From contig NZ_JMLW01000012.1 in NCBI RefSeq assembly GCF_000686905.1, positions 22,032-86,031 on the forward strand: a stretch of DNA of 64,000 nucleotides, written 5' to 3'. The DNA is from Marinospirillum insulare DSM 21763 (GTDB lineage Bacteria; Pseudomonadota; Gammaproteobacteria; Pseudomonadales; Halomonadaceae). The number at the start of each line of letters is the position of its first letter. Positions within the stretch are counted from its first letter, which is position 1. Both the position numbers and the translations under genes were made by a program. Under the pieces are notes generated by a model. It made no database searches. It worked only from the letters and a program-made list of their open reading frames with translations, and was not told where the DNA came from. Below are positions 8,353-17,501 of the stretch, in pieces.

Positions 8353-11300
8353 TCATGTGGCGTTAAAAAAACCTAAGACTGCATGAAAACACCAACCCTG
8401 CTTACTTTCTCTTAAGCTTAGAACCCCGTATTTTTTTGCACAGCGATTAAGTTCCAGGTCTTCACTTTCTGCTTGGTTAATTAAAAGGGTTGGGTAGTCT
8501 TCTACAAACCAAGGGCTGATTCTTTCGCCTTCTACGCAGCGATCAGGCAAGCGTTTGAGCTGTGATTCTTCAATCAAGGTGTAATTATTTCCTGCAAAGT
8601 TTTTTTGCTTTTCTATCTTATGCAGTAAAAAATCATCTTCGTCTTCATTGGGCAGTAAAGCTAAGTCATCTTGCTGACCATCATCTTTCCTAAAAGGCTG
8701 TGCTTGCTGCAAAATTGCTAGCAAAGTTGCTTTAGGGGCTGTCCACCAACTATGTGCGCCCAGTGGCGGCGGAATATAGCTTTCTTTTGCTGTACTTTTC
8801 GCACGCCTGCGTGATGGGCCAGAACGCGGTTTTTTCGGCAGCATTTTTTGTTGTAGCTGGTAGTGTTCAATATCAACCAAGCTTAGTGTTTGTTCTAGTG
8901 TTTCTCGCTCTAAAATGCGTGGACGTGAATCAATAAATTGCCACTCCTGCTGCTCAAGTATTTCGGCTAGGTCTTTGCTTTTCAGTTTTACCCTATCCGT
9001 TTCAAAGCCCGGCCGTGTAAAAGCAGGCTTTTGTGGGCCAATAAAAGAGTTAATATTGCGCTGTAATAAATGAATATTGGTCGTTAAGTAAGCCTCTGGT
9101 CGATGCCTTCTTACCCGACCGACTAGTTGAATCAGTGAACGCATGGAAGAAGGTTCAACAATCGCCCAATCATAATCATGGTCGCGGCCTACTTCAGTGA
9201 CTGGTGAACCCAACACAACAAATAAATGGTTTTGCTGATTAGACTCTTTAAGTAACTGCTTAATGCGCGGTAGTTGGAATACTGCTTGTGGCTTGTCACG
9301 GTTTAGCGTGGTGTCTAGCTCGTTTTCTATGGCAGAGCGTATTAAAAGTGGAAACTGTGAATGATATACAGCTAGGTGAACTTGTGTATTGGTTGGTACT
9401 TTTGCTTTAAACAGCGCTAACGCAATTTGAATCAGCGGCTTTATATTAGCCATACGAATCAAACCAAAACTGACTGTTTTTTGTGTATTTTCATCTATTG
9501 TATGGTTGGTTTTATGTAGCTCTAGCGCACTTTGTAGCATACGCTCGGCAAAGGCTTGGTGAACATCTTCTGGTTGATTGCTAGTACATTCAATCGGCAC
9601 TAACTCACTAACCCGTCTTACTTGTTGCTTTTTAACTTCTTGGGCAAGTTTTTCAGCTCGCTCTTGGGCAAAGGCTAGATGGGCTTCTTTAAAAACTTCT
9701 GTGGTGGCGCAATCTGTAGCACTGCAACCATTTTCATCTATCCAGGCACAACAAATATCAATCGGCGTATTTGGCTCACCTCGGTTAGCTTGATATTGTT
9801 TACGCCCTGCTCGGTAAGCATCGTATAAGCCTTGTACTAAGGCGGGTGGCAAGGTAGCGGATGACAGCATTACCTTTGAACCTAATAATCCAGCCCAGTT
9901 GACTAATCTGGCTAAAGCAGGCAAATCTTCTAAGCCATAATCATCAATTTCATCTAACACTAAATCACTGGTCATTAAGCGCAACATAGGGGCTATTTGC
10001 CGCCCTCCACGCTGGCTTTCAGTTGCAGGTGTTAAGTGGTCTATCGTACAAACTAAAACAGGCGCAGCAACCAAGGATTTAATGTCTTTTTTGTGAAGTG
10101 TTCGAGTTAATAAAGGGTGTGCATCATAATCACCTTCATAAAGCACACCACTATCTTCGTCGATTAAATCTTGAACAGATTCTGAGCCCTGCTTTGCTGC
10201 TTGTTGTTGGTAATATTCAAACAAATCACGACTGGCAGAACCACCTACTCTTACTGCTAGCAGGTCTTCATCCAAGTGCATTTTATGTTCTCGATAAGCT
10301 TTGCCAGTTTGTAGGGTTAAAGTACGCAAACCTAAAGCAACGGAAAATCTAGCACCTTGGCTTGGCTCTGCTAAAGCATACATAATTCGAGCGTTAGCAA
10401 GCGTTTTACCACAACCAGTTGAAGCCATATTAACAATGAATGCACCTTGTTTAGCACTGCGTTCACGCATAGAAGTCGCTAAATCAGTGGCTTTATCTTG
10501 CCAACGGAATCGAGCTAAAGCACTGCGTTTACGTAAGCCTTTATGATTTTTTAAGGTGGGTAAAGAGCGTTCTAAATCAGGGAAACTGTGGCTAATATAA
10601 CCGGCGTTAATAGCTACACCAACAAGGTGTTCTTCTAGCGTTTGGTTGTATTTACCTGTTTTTCGATCTGTATTGGCATAAAGCTTGTTTGTTGCTGTAT
10701 GGAAGATTCGGTCTTTTTTATCACTAAGGCTTGAATAATGGTGGTCTGCTAGCATTAGGCTTAAACGTGATAAATGCATTAAATATAAGTTATCTAGCCA
10801 ATCCGTTGCCTTTTCTGAGCCTTGCAGTTTAAGTAACCGACTTGCTAAACGAGCAGCTCTTTTTTGCCACACTGGATCGCTGGACGGTAAACCATTGCTA
10901 AAAGACCAATAAGGCTGGATAAGCTTTGCATCTGTTTCTAAGCAGGTTTGATTCCATTCAGCATTAATTTCTTTAAAGTAATAATCAAACTGGTCTGCTT
11001 TTATACTCTGCTCATCTTCAGGTTTGCTGGGTAAGCGGTGGTGAGAAACCACCAGCCAAGCCAGTGCAGCTGCTAAAGGTGGTAGGTTTTCAAAAGGTTT
11101 ATCGGTAACGGTATCTAAACCATCGCGCTGTAAGTCATCTAGCCAAGCTGTTTGATTTATTTCACTTAAATTGACCATGCGTTCTAGCCAAGCGGCATCA
11201 TCATCTTTGCCTACAAAAGCTTGAAACAAACGCAGTGAAACCCATTCGTGGCGGTACAAGTTTTTTCCTTGGCAGTCTGGCTTCCCAGCTAAACGGCCTT

Positions 11301-11697
11301 GAAAAGCATCGCAGGCTTTACCTAAATCATGCAAAAGGGCTGCAAAGGCACTGAGTAAGTAAATGTCCTCGCCTGTGTGCCAATCATTTTCGTCAGCTAA
11401 ACGAAGAATATTACGTTGAGTTGTGTTGGTGGGTACTGCGCCTTCTGTATTGAAGTGGTTACTATTACCCACCACCCACATCAATTCACTATTATTCAAA
11501 CCGCGAACCCAATGGCAAGCTACTGCCGTATTTTTGCGTGCAGTTTTACGCAACAAACGCCTGAGTGTTTTTAAGCCTTCATAGGTGATTGAAGTTTGCC
11601 AAGTGCGTTCACCGCGCCTTTCCGCAAATTGATCTAAAATTCGGCGAGTTTCTTTTAAAGCAGCTTTATTACATTCTGAAATTAATAAAATATTCAC
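8353..11697 (-). CDS. cas3: Type I-F Cas2-Cas3 fusion nuclease/helicase
   Basis: 1114 aa. The N-terminal ~80 residues (MNILLISECNKAA, then HWVRGLNNSELMWVVG) are the Cas2-like domain fused only in type I-F. An HD nuclease motif follows (LLHDLGK, residues ~121-127). The SF2 helicase has Walker A STGCGKT (~425), a DEID box (LVLDEIDDYG) and motif VI QLVGRVRRHRP. It is recruited by target-bound Csy complex to degrade DNA, and acts with Cas1 in spacer capture. The GTG start directly abuts the cas1 stop (TAAGTG), so the two are coupled. The gene ends 245 bp before csy1. Confidence 0.97.
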   Translation of the reverse strand: MNILLISECNKAALKETRRILDQFAERRGERTWQTSITYEGLKTLRRLLRKTARKNTAVACHWVRGLNNSELMWVVGNSNHFNTEGAVPTNTTQRNILRLADENDWHTGEDIYLLSAFAALLHDLGKACDAFQGRLAGKPDCQGKNLYRHEWVSLRLFQAFVGKDDDAAWLERMVNLSEINQTAWLDDLQRDGLDTVTDKPFENLPPLAAALAWLVVSHHRLPSKPEDEQSIKADQFDYYFKEINAEWNQTCLETDAKLIQPYWSFSNGLPSSDPVWQKRAARLASRLLKLQGSEKATDWLDNLYLMHLSRLSLMLADHHYSSLSDKKDRIFHTATNKLYANTDRKTGKYNQTLEEHLVGVAINAGYISHSFPDLERSLPTLKNHKGLRKRSALARFRWQDKATDLATSMRERSAKQGAFIVNMASTGCGKTLANARIMYALAEPSQGARFSVALGLRTLTLQTGKAYREHKMHLDEDLLAVRVGGSASRDLFEYYQQQAAKQGSESVQDLIDEDSGVLYEGDYDAHPLLTRTLHKKDIKSLVAAPVLVCTIDHLTPATESQRGGRQIAPMLRLMTSDLVLDEIDDYGLEDLPALARLVNWAGLLGSKVMLSSATLPPALVQGLYDAYRAGRKQYQANRGEPNTPIDICCAWIDENGCSATDCATTEVFKEAHLAFAQERAEKLAQEVKKQQVRRVSELVPIECTSNQPEDVHQAFAERMLQSALELHKTNHTIDENTQKTVSFGLIRMANIKPLIQIALALFKAKVPTNTQVHLAVYHSQFPLLIRSAIENELDTTLNRDKPQAVFQLPRIKQLLKESNQQNHLFVVLGSPVTEVGRDHDYDWAIVEPSSMRSLIQLVGRVRRHRPEAYLTTNIHLLQRNINSFIGPQKPAFTRPGFETDRVKLKSKDLAEILEQQEWQFIDSRPRILERETLEQTLSLVDIEHYQLQQKMLPKKPRSGPSRRRAKSTAKESYIPPPLGAHSWWTAPKATLLAILQQAQPFRKDDGQQDDLALLPNEDEDDFLLHKIEKQKNFAGNNYTLIEESQLKRLPDRCVEGERISPWFVEDYPTLLINQAESEDLELNRCAKKYGVLSLRESKQGWCFHAVLGFFNAT

Positions 11698-12672
11698 TTA
11701 TCTATCACCACCTAAATGCAGGGCAATGTCTTGTAAGGTTTTGATCATAAAATCGAGTGCTTCAGCACGAGTTAGGTTATCTATACAAGTTTGGCGAAAG
11801 GCTTGTTCTTCATCACCCCGAGCAGCAGATATAAAAGCTTGTGGCAAAATCAAAGCATCTTTTACTAGGTCGGCGACATCAAACACCAAACCTCCTCGGC
11901 GAGTCTTTCCATGTAAAACAGCTAAACCATGCGGTAAACCAATAACCCAAGTGGCAGTTGCCCCCATGCCATAAGCTAAATAATTGCCGTGATCTAAAAA
12001 ACGGTTGGCTGGGTCTACGCCTGAACCTCGTTTAGAACGAGTAAAGTCACCGTATTCAAGTGTATTGGCAGTGATTTTATAAAGGAGCTTGGTTAAACGT
12101 GCCTCTTCAGCTAGTAAAGACATATTGCTTGGGCAGGCTGCGATAGCTGTGCGAGACTTATTGAGAGCGTATTTTATTTGTTCAGCATCAACAATAAAGC
12201 CAGCATCTTTTAAACGTCGGTTAGTTAACCAATGCTTTTCGATAAAATTTAAGCGGGAATGCTGAAACAGCTTAGCTGCTTCTATTCGTAGTTCATCATC
12301 AAACCAGAAGCTAACCCACTGCTGCAGGTATTCTGTTGGCCGGTATTCGCTTTGAGGTGTTAACCAAGCAACTTCAACATCTACCTCATTCGCGCTAAAT
12401 AAAGGCGTACCACCACCGCCGCAAAAGCCAACTAAAACACCTGCCTTAGCCAGTTCACGCATAGCGGCTTGTGTAATAGACGTACCTGTACCCAGTAATA
12501 GGCTGGTAGTGTTGGCAATGGGAATGTTCCAATACAGGGAACGGCGGGCTTCATCGGTTACATATTCAACACGACCACCATTAACCAGCACACGGCAGTA
12601 TTGCAGGTAATAAATATTGGCACGTTTTGAATGTAATACACTTTTAAGATCAGACGGGCTTAGGTCTTCCAT
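11698..12672 (-). CDS. cas1: Type I-F Cas1 integrase
   Basis: 324 aa. Cas1 forms the spacer integrase with the Cas2 domain of Cas2-3. Metal-binding residues are visible as the Glu in LAEEARLTKLLYK (~190), the His in GLPHGLAVLHG (~250) and the acidic FDVADLVKD (~262-270). I-F-type Cas1 features include the N-terminal LKSVLHSKRANIYYL and IANTTSLLLG. It is the first gene of a cas1-cas2-3 operon reading leftward. A divergent 143-bp intergenic region separates it from the PcfJ gene. Confidence 0.97.
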   Translation of the reverse strand: MEDLSPSDLKSVLHSKRANIYYLQYCRVLVNGGRVEYVTDEARRSLYWNIPIANTTSLLLGTGTSITQAAMRELAKAGVLVGFCGGGGTPLFSANEVDVEVAWLTPQSEYRPTEYLQQWVSFWFDDELRIEAAKLFQHSRLNFIEKHWLTNRRLKDAGFIVDAEQIKYALNKSRTAIAACPSNMSLLAEEARLTKLLYKITANTLEYGDFTRSKRGSGVDPANRFLDHGNYLAYGMGATATWVIGLPHGLAVLHGKTRRGGLVFDVADLVKDALILPQAFISAARGDEEQAFRQTCIDNLTRAEALDFMIKTLQDIALHLGGDR

Positions 12673-12815
12673 GAGTAAATCGCTCTTAATTATTTTATTT
12701 GTTAAAATACTTTAAACATTGTTTTTTTAGTAGGCAAGCTAACTTAGGCTTTCCTTATTGGAATCCTAGACAAACCCCCTTACACTAGCTGGGTTAAAAT
12801 TGTTTAAGGATTAAC

Positions 12816-14003
12816 ATGCTTGCCCTTACCAACCTTCAGCAAAGCGAAATAAGCTCAGTAAAACGTATTGATCTAGAAAAATTTGTTGGCTACCCGTTTT
12901 GGTTAGAAGTGAACACCCTCAATCACCCTAGACCCTTGTTTTGGCATTCATTAGACGAAGAAGGCTTAACAACCAAGAGCGCTTTTTTAGAGGCAACAGG
13001 TTTTTCTTTAGAGATTTTAGTTCCTGAAGAAGAGTTAGCTAGATTGCCTAGTGAAATACTAGAAATAACTAATCTTATACCTGCCAAAAGCTGCCAAATT
13101 CTACAGGCTATTTTAATTAGTAGTGCGTCTACAGAATTAGCTTTGTCTAATCCTATACTGTTTATGCTGCTAGTTATAAGTGCTGAGAAAAATAATCTAA
13201 GCGAAGAAGGCTTTAAAAAATTAGTTATAGAGAAACGAACAGAAATTTTAAACTACCTTGGCTTGCCTGCTAAACCTTCTATTGTAAAAACACTGGCACG
13301 AACCGATTTATCCTTTGATTACTCGACAGATTTAGAAGTGATTCATCAAGTACTGAGTGATCCACAGTTTTTGTCGCTAATTCCGCATATCAAGCAACCC
13401 TGCATTCAACACTTTCACTTTATTAAGCGCTACAGGGCAAGATTAACAACTAACCTATTAAACTTAATTACCCCTAACACCAGTAAAAAAGAGGCAAACC
13501 ACCTTCTGGTTATCACTCATGACTGTTGGCGAATGGGTATGCAGTTAAACCAGCTGAATGCTGCATCTTCATTAGCTGAGCTTGATGCACTGCATGATCG
13601 TTTAGTGACTCGCTACAATCTTCTTGATGCTGAGCAGCAGGAAGTATTCTATTTAAGACAATACGGTGCTTTTCCTAAGCCGCCTCTACCTGGTAATGAA
13701 GTTATTTGCCCCCTGACCTGTTGGGCAGATTTAATTCTTGAAGGTCGAAAAATGAAGCATTGTGTTTCTTCTTACCACAATCGAATCAGTGAAGGGCAAA
13801 TTTTTATATATAAGGTACATGCCAGTGTACGGTTAACTCTAGCTTTAAATTCAAGAGAGAATGGCTGGGTGTTGGGTGAAATTAGAGGCGTAGCCAACAG
13901 CAACCCAAGTAAAGAAGATTTAGAACTGATACATGAATGGTACTTTGATGTAACCAAGCAAAAAAAGCCAAAAAGCAGGTTAAGAGCTTGGCTTAATCGT
14001 TAG
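12816..14003 (+). CDS. PcfJ-domain protein
   Basis: 395 aa. The C-terminal ~120 residues carry the PcfJ signature: LEGRKMKHCVSSY, then GQIFIYKV, then a strand pair ending GEIRGVANSNP. PcfJ was first seen on an enterococcal conjugative plasmid; its biochemical role is not established, so I assign none. The N-terminal 250 residues are helical and unfamiliar. The ATG has a clear AAGGA six bases upstream. It is divergent from cas1, sharing 12673-12815, and is followed 49 bp later by an SOS-boxed UmuD-like gene. Whether it belongs functionally to the CRISPR locus is unknown. Confidence 0.75.
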   Translation: MLALTNLQQSEISSVKRIDLEKFVGYPFWLEVNTLNHPRPLFWHSLDEEGLTTKSAFLEATGFSLEILVPEEELARLPSEILEITNLIPAKSCQILQAILISSASTELALSNPILFMLLVISAEKNNLSEEGFKKLVIEKRTEILNYLGLPAKPSIVKTLARTDLSFDYSTDLEVIHQVLSDPQFLSLIPHIKQPCIQHFHFIKRYRARLTTNLLNLITPNTSKKEANHLLVITHDCWRMGMQLNQLNAASSLAELDALHDRLVTRYNLLDAEQQEVFYLRQYGAFPKPPLPGNEVICPLTCWADLILEGRKMKHCVSSYHNRISEGQIFIYKVHASVRLTLALNSRENGWVLGEIRGVANSNPSKEDLELIHEWYFDVTKQKKPKSRLRAWLNR

Positions 14004-14022
14004 TATCCGGCTAGAATGATCG

Positions 14023-14038
14023 CTGTACAAATAAACAG
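14023..14038 (+). promoter_or_regulatory. LexA (SOS) box upstream of the UmuD-like gene
   Basis: The sequence is CTGT, eight A/T-rich bases (ACAAATAA), ACAG, an exact fit to the gammaproteobacterial LexA consensus CTGT-N8-ACAG. It lies 14 bp before the UmuD-like ATG and just downstream of a possible -10 TAGAAT (14012-14017), where LexA would block transcription. It predicts DNA-damage induction of the gene behind it. Confidence 0.75.
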
Positions 14039-14052
14039 CTTTCTGGGTTGCT

Positions 14053-14484
14053 ATGGATATTAATCAAACATTTACTGCGTTAACGCAAAAAACTTCTTCA
14101 GAGCTAAGTGAAACCTCAGAAATGACTGGTTTTCTTAGTCCTGCTGCTGGGGCTGAAACCAGCTCCTTGTCTTTAGATAAATACCTAGCACCTCGCCCCT
14201 CTTCGACCTACTATTGCCGTGTTGTTGGTGATGCTATGCAAAATGCAGGCATTAATGATGGTGATTTACTGGTTGTAGACTCATCGCTTAACCCAACCCA
14301 CAACAGAGTGGTAGTAGCGGTTTTATTTGGTGAAATGATTGTAAGACGTTTAGTTATTAACAACTCAGGCAGCTGGTTGATAGCAGAATCAAGCAATAGC
14401 ATTTACCAGCCAGTTAATATTAGCCGTTATGATCACGAAACCCTGTTTTGGGGTGTGGTTACTTGGACCTTGCATCAACCTTAA
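14053..14484 (+). CDS. UmuD-like S24 protein lacking both catalytic residues
   Basis: 143 aa, the size of UmuD. The segment GFLSPAAGAE corresponds to the UmuD cleavage region, and INDGDLLVVDSSLNPTH matches ISDGDLLIVDSAITASH of E. coli UmuD. The Ser of GDSM is Ala here (GDAM), and the Lys of VKKL is Arg (VRRL). The Cys-Gly cleavage site is Thr-Gly. RecA-stimulated self-cleavage should therefore be impossible. No umuC follows; a TRAP transporter does. With an SOS box in front, this looks like a damage-induced, permanently uncleaved UmuD homologue, perhaps a regulatory or decoy subunit (inference). Confidence 0.85.
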   Translation: MDINQTFTALTQKTSSELSETSEMTGFLSPAAGAETSSLSLDKYLAPRPSSTYYCRVVGDAMQNAGINDGDLLVVDSSLNPTHNRVVVAVLFGEMIVRRLVINNSGSWLIAESSNSIYQPVNISRYDHETLFWGVVTWTLHQP

Positions 14485-14576
14485 CCTACAGAATAAGTTA
14501 TTAGTCTAATAAAGTTAATTTTTTTGTTACTATTCTGCTAATATCAAGCTCTAAAAAAATAACACTGGAGTTTGTG

Positions 14577-15581
14577 ATGCAAATCAAAAAATGGTTGTTA
14601 GTTAGTGCTGCTTGCTTAGCTTTTAGTAGCGCACCTACTTTCGCTCAAGAAACACGCGAGTTTTCAGTTTCAACGGTTTTATCTGATGCTTTTCCTTGGG
14701 GTCAAGCTGCTAAAAAGTGGGCTGAGTTAGTAGAAGAGCGTTCTGAAGGTCGTATTACGCTAAAAGTTTATCCTAATGCCCAGCTAGTATCAGGTGACCA
14801 AACGCGTGAATTTTCTGCCATGCGTAGTGGCTTAATTGATATGGCTGTTGGTTCCACGATTAACTGGTCTACCCAAGTTCCTGAAGTAAACCTATTTTCT
14901 TTACCTTTTTTAATGCCTGACAACGCTGCGGTCGATGCAATTACGCAAGGTGAAGCCGGTAAAATGGTATTTGATGCCATTGAAAAGCGCGGTGTTGTTC
15001 CTTTGGCTTGGGGTGAAAATGGTTTCCGTGAGCTATCTAACTCTCGTGCTGTATTAAGTCAGCCTTCTGATTTAGAAGGTTTAAAAGTCCGTGTTGTTGG
15101 TTCACCTCTTTTTTTAGATACCTTTAATGCCTTAGGCGCTAACCCAACACAGATGAGTTGGACTGATGCTCTACCCGCACTGACAACCGGTGCTGTTGAT
15201 GGTCAAGAAAACCCCTTAGCCGTATTTGATGTGGCCCGTGCAGATCGAGCTAATCAAAAATACCTAACGCTTTGGCATTACATGAATGATCCGCTCATTT
15301 TTGGTGTTAGCAAGCGTGTTTGGTCGACCCTTTCTACTGACGACCAGAAGCTTCTTAAACAAGCAGCTTATGATGCGGGCCAGTGGGAAATCAAAAAATC
15401 ACGTTCTGAGTTAGATGCAACACTACAAGCTATTCGTGATCGCGGTGTAGAAGTAACAGAACTAACATCTGAACAGCACCAAGCTTTTGTTCAAGCAACA
15501 CAAACAGTGTATGAAAAATGGATTCCGCGCATTGGTAAAAAATTAGTAGACGCTGCACAAACAGCCATTAAAAATCGCTAA
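14577..15581 (+). CDS. dctP: TRAP transporter periplasmic solute-binding protein DctP
   Basis: 334 aa from ATG 14577. The alternative GTG three bases earlier is too close to GGAG at 14567-14570. A signal peptide is clear (MQIKKWLLVSAACLAFSSAPTFAQ, split after AFA/Q near residue 23). The DctP fold is shown by FSVSTVLSDAFPWGQAAKKWAELV, the LKVRV.GSPLFLDTFNALGANP region with the substrate-clamping Arg, and GAVDGQENPLAVF. It captures a carboxylate-type substrate for the DctQM permease encoded next. The substrate cannot be told from sequence. Confidence 0.94.
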   Translation: MQIKKWLLVSAACLAFSSAPTFAQETREFSVSTVLSDAFPWGQAAKKWAELVEERSEGRITLKVYPNAQLVSGDQTREFSAMRSGLIDMAVGSTINWSTQVPEVNLFSLPFLMPDNAAVDAITQGEAGKMVFDAIEKRGVVPLAWGENGFRELSNSRAVLSQPSDLEGLKVRVVGSPLFLDTFNALGANPTQMSWTDALPALTTGAVDGQENPLAVFDVARADRANQKYLTLWHYMNDPLIFGVSKRVWSTLSTDDQKLLKQAAYDAGQWEIKKSRSELDATLQAIRDRGVEVTELTSEQHQAFVQATQTVYEKWIPRIGKKLVDAAQTAIKNR

Positions 15582-15599
15582 TTTCTGCTAACTCTTAAG

Positions 15600-15625
15600 C
15601 CTAGCCTTGGTAAATTAAGGTTAGG
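15600..15625 (+). promoter_or_regulatory. Intercistronic hairpin between dctP and dctQ
   Basis: CCTAGCCTT and AAGGTTAGG form a 9-bp stem (one G-T) around an 8-nt loop, with no U-run. Hairpins at this point in TRAP operons commonly protect the upstream mRNA, giving more binding protein than permease; that role is an inference here. Confidence 0.5.
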
Positions 15626-15652
15626 TTTAGGTATCGCTGGTTACAATTATTT

Positions 15653-16138
15653 ATGTCAAAAAAACGAACTCACCTTGAATCCTGGCTAGGAATAACTGCT
15701 TTAGTTGGTATTAGCGTTATTAGCCTAGCTAATGTACTAGTCCGTTACACTACTAATGCATCCTTTGCTTTTACTGAAGAATTCTCAGTATTTTTAATGG
15801 TTGTACTTGCCTTTTCTGGCGCTGCGGTTGCTGCAAGAAGTAATGAGCACATTCGTATTACCCTTTTAGAAAACTATTTAGGCTTACTTGGACGGCGTAT
15901 TGTTTTTGTTCTGCAATGGCTAGGCAGTCTTATAGTTTTGGGTTTGGTCGTTTGGTATGGCGGCTGGTTAACTTATGAAGAATATACTTGGGAATCACTT
16001 TCACCCGGTTTAGGCTACCCAACTTGGATTTACTTAATTTGGTTACCTCTCCTTGCTAGTGTAGTTATTTTTCGTAGCACGCAAAGTCTCTTTAATCGCT
16101 TGCGTGATAGCGATATTAAAAGAGAGGAAGCACAATGA
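15653..16138 (+). CDS. dctQ: TRAP transporter small permease DctQ
   Basis: 161 aa with four hydrophobic helices, as expected for DctQ. Family residues include the conserved RY (NVLVRYTTNASFAFTEEFSVFLMV) and the GAAVAARSNEHIRI segment. DctQ forms the inner-membrane complex with DctM. Its stop overlaps the dctM start by 4 bp (ATGA), indicating translational coupling. Confidence 0.93.
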   Translation: MSKKRTHLESWLGITALVGISVISLANVLVRYTTNASFAFTEEFSVFLMVVLAFSGAAVAARSNEHIRITLLENYLGLLGRRIVFVLQWLGSLIVLGLVVWYGGWLTYEEYTWESLSPGLGYPTWIYLIWLPLLASVVIFRSTQSLFNRLRDSDIKREEAQ

Positions 16139-17439
16139 CTCCAGATTTATGGATGCTATTAATTTTTGGTGCCAGTCTTCTTTTAGGTATGCCTGTTGCT
16201 TTTGCTTTAGGTTTAGGTGGTATTGCTGGAATCATTACGGGTTTATCACCCGATATGCTAGCAACACTAGGGACTAACACCTATAACAGTATTGCTAAAT
16301 ACCCGCTTATTGCTATTCCATTGTTTATTTTAACTGGCATTATTTTTGAACGGGCTGGTGTGGCATCAAGCCTAGTTAATTTTGCTCAGTCTCTAATTGG
16401 ACGTAGGCATGGTGGGCTAGCGTTAGTAGCTGTGCTGGTCTGCTTAATTATGGGTGGTATGAGTGGTTCCGGCCCTGCTGATGCAGCCGCTGTTGCCATG
16501 GTTATGCTACCAAGTATGACTAAAGCTGGGTATCCGCGTCCTTTTTCTGCTTCTCTTATTGCTGCTGCTTCGTCTACAGCAATACTTATACCGCCATCTA
16601 TAGCACTTATTCTCTACTCAGTAATGCTACCTGGTCTAGATTTACGTGCATTATTTGCAGCTGGTTTATTTCCTGGGCTACTGGCTGGAGCATCTTTACT
16701 AGTGCCAGCCTATTTTTTAGCAAAGCGTAACGGCTGGGAAACAAAGAATAGTTCAGATGAAGAATTACCATCAGTTAAAGCTAGCTTCATAAAAGCCATT
16801 CCAGCTTTACTAGCACCTGTTATCATTTTGGGTGGCTTACGCTCTGGCTTATTTACACCAACCGAAGCTGCTGTTGTAGCTGTTACTTATGGCTTAATTA
16901 TCGGTACATTTGTTTATCAGCAGCTTAACTGGACTAGCTTAGTAGAAATGCTAAATGAAGCCGTTAAAATTTCTGGAATAGTTTTAATTATTATTGCTTT
17001 AGCAGGTATTTTTGCTTGGGCTGGTACTACACTAGGTACATTTACTCGCTTAGCTGACGCGATACTTTCTATTTCGGACAGCTCATTAGTATTATTATTT
17101 TTAGTTATGCTATTGGTCTTGTTGGCAGGTATGTTACTAGATGCTATTTCTATCTACTTAATCTTAACGCCTATTTTAGTGCCTTTAATTAATCACTTTG
17201 AATGGAATCCTGTTTGGTTTGGTATTTTATTAGCGATGAATATTGCTATAGGCCAGTTCACGCCACCAGTTGCTATCAACCTGATGGTTACCACTAAAGT
17301 TGCCAATATACGCCTAGAAGAAACCTTTAGTTGGGCTATGCTGTTTATGGTTACTATGTTTAGTGCCTTATTGCTGGTATTGTTCTTCCCACAAATTGCA
17401 CTCTGGCTACCCGAATATCTGGGATATTCCACGACCTAA
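16135..17439 (+). CDS. dctM: TRAP transporter large permease DctM
   Basis: 434 aa with about 12 hydrophobic helices. DctM is the sodium-driven transport subunit. Family signatures are ALGLGGIAGIITG near the start, YPLIAIPLFILTGIIFERAG, GGMSGSGPADAAAVA (first hairpin motif), IPPSIALILYSVM and FTPTEAAVVAVTYGL. The gene ends 9 bp before a strong hairpin terminator. Confidence 0.96.
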   Translation: MTPDLWMLLIFGASLLLGMPVAFALGLGGIAGIITGLSPDMLATLGTNTYNSIAKYPLIAIPLFILTGIIFERAGVASSLVNFAQSLIGRRHGGLALVAVLVCLIMGGMSGSGPADAAAVAMVMLPSMTKAGYPRPFSASLIAAASSTAILIPPSIALILYSVMLPGLDLRALFAAGLFPGLLAGASLLVPAYFLAKRNGWETKNSSDEELPSVKASFIKAIPALLAPVIILGGLRSGLFTPTEAAVVAVTYGLIIGTFVYQQLNWTSLVEMLNEAVKISGIVLIIIALAGIFAWAGTTLGTFTRLADAILSISDSSLVLLFLVMLLVLLAGMLLDAISIYLILTPILVPLINHFEWNPVWFGILLAMNIAIGQFTPPVAINLMVTTKVANIRLEETFSWAMLFMVTMFSALLLVLFFPQIALWLPEYLGYSTT

Positions 17440-17447
17440 ATATAATG

Positions 17448-17490
17448 CCCTGCCAGCTAGTTAGAAATAATGAGTTGGCAGGGTTATTTT
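17448..17490 (+). terminator. Terminator after dctPQM
   Basis: CCCTGCCA (17448-17455) pairs with TGGCAGGG (17476-17483) and is followed by TTATTTT. It separates the TRAP operon from the convergent ATPase gene and may serve both strands. Confidence 0.75.
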
Positions 17491-17501
17491 CTGGATTCAA
17501 C

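Noticed and set aside
12673..12815. Second target of the mini-CRISPR guide in the cas1 promoter
   Set aside because: Only GGATTAAC near 12808 resembles the seed, with 7 matching bases and no CC PAM.
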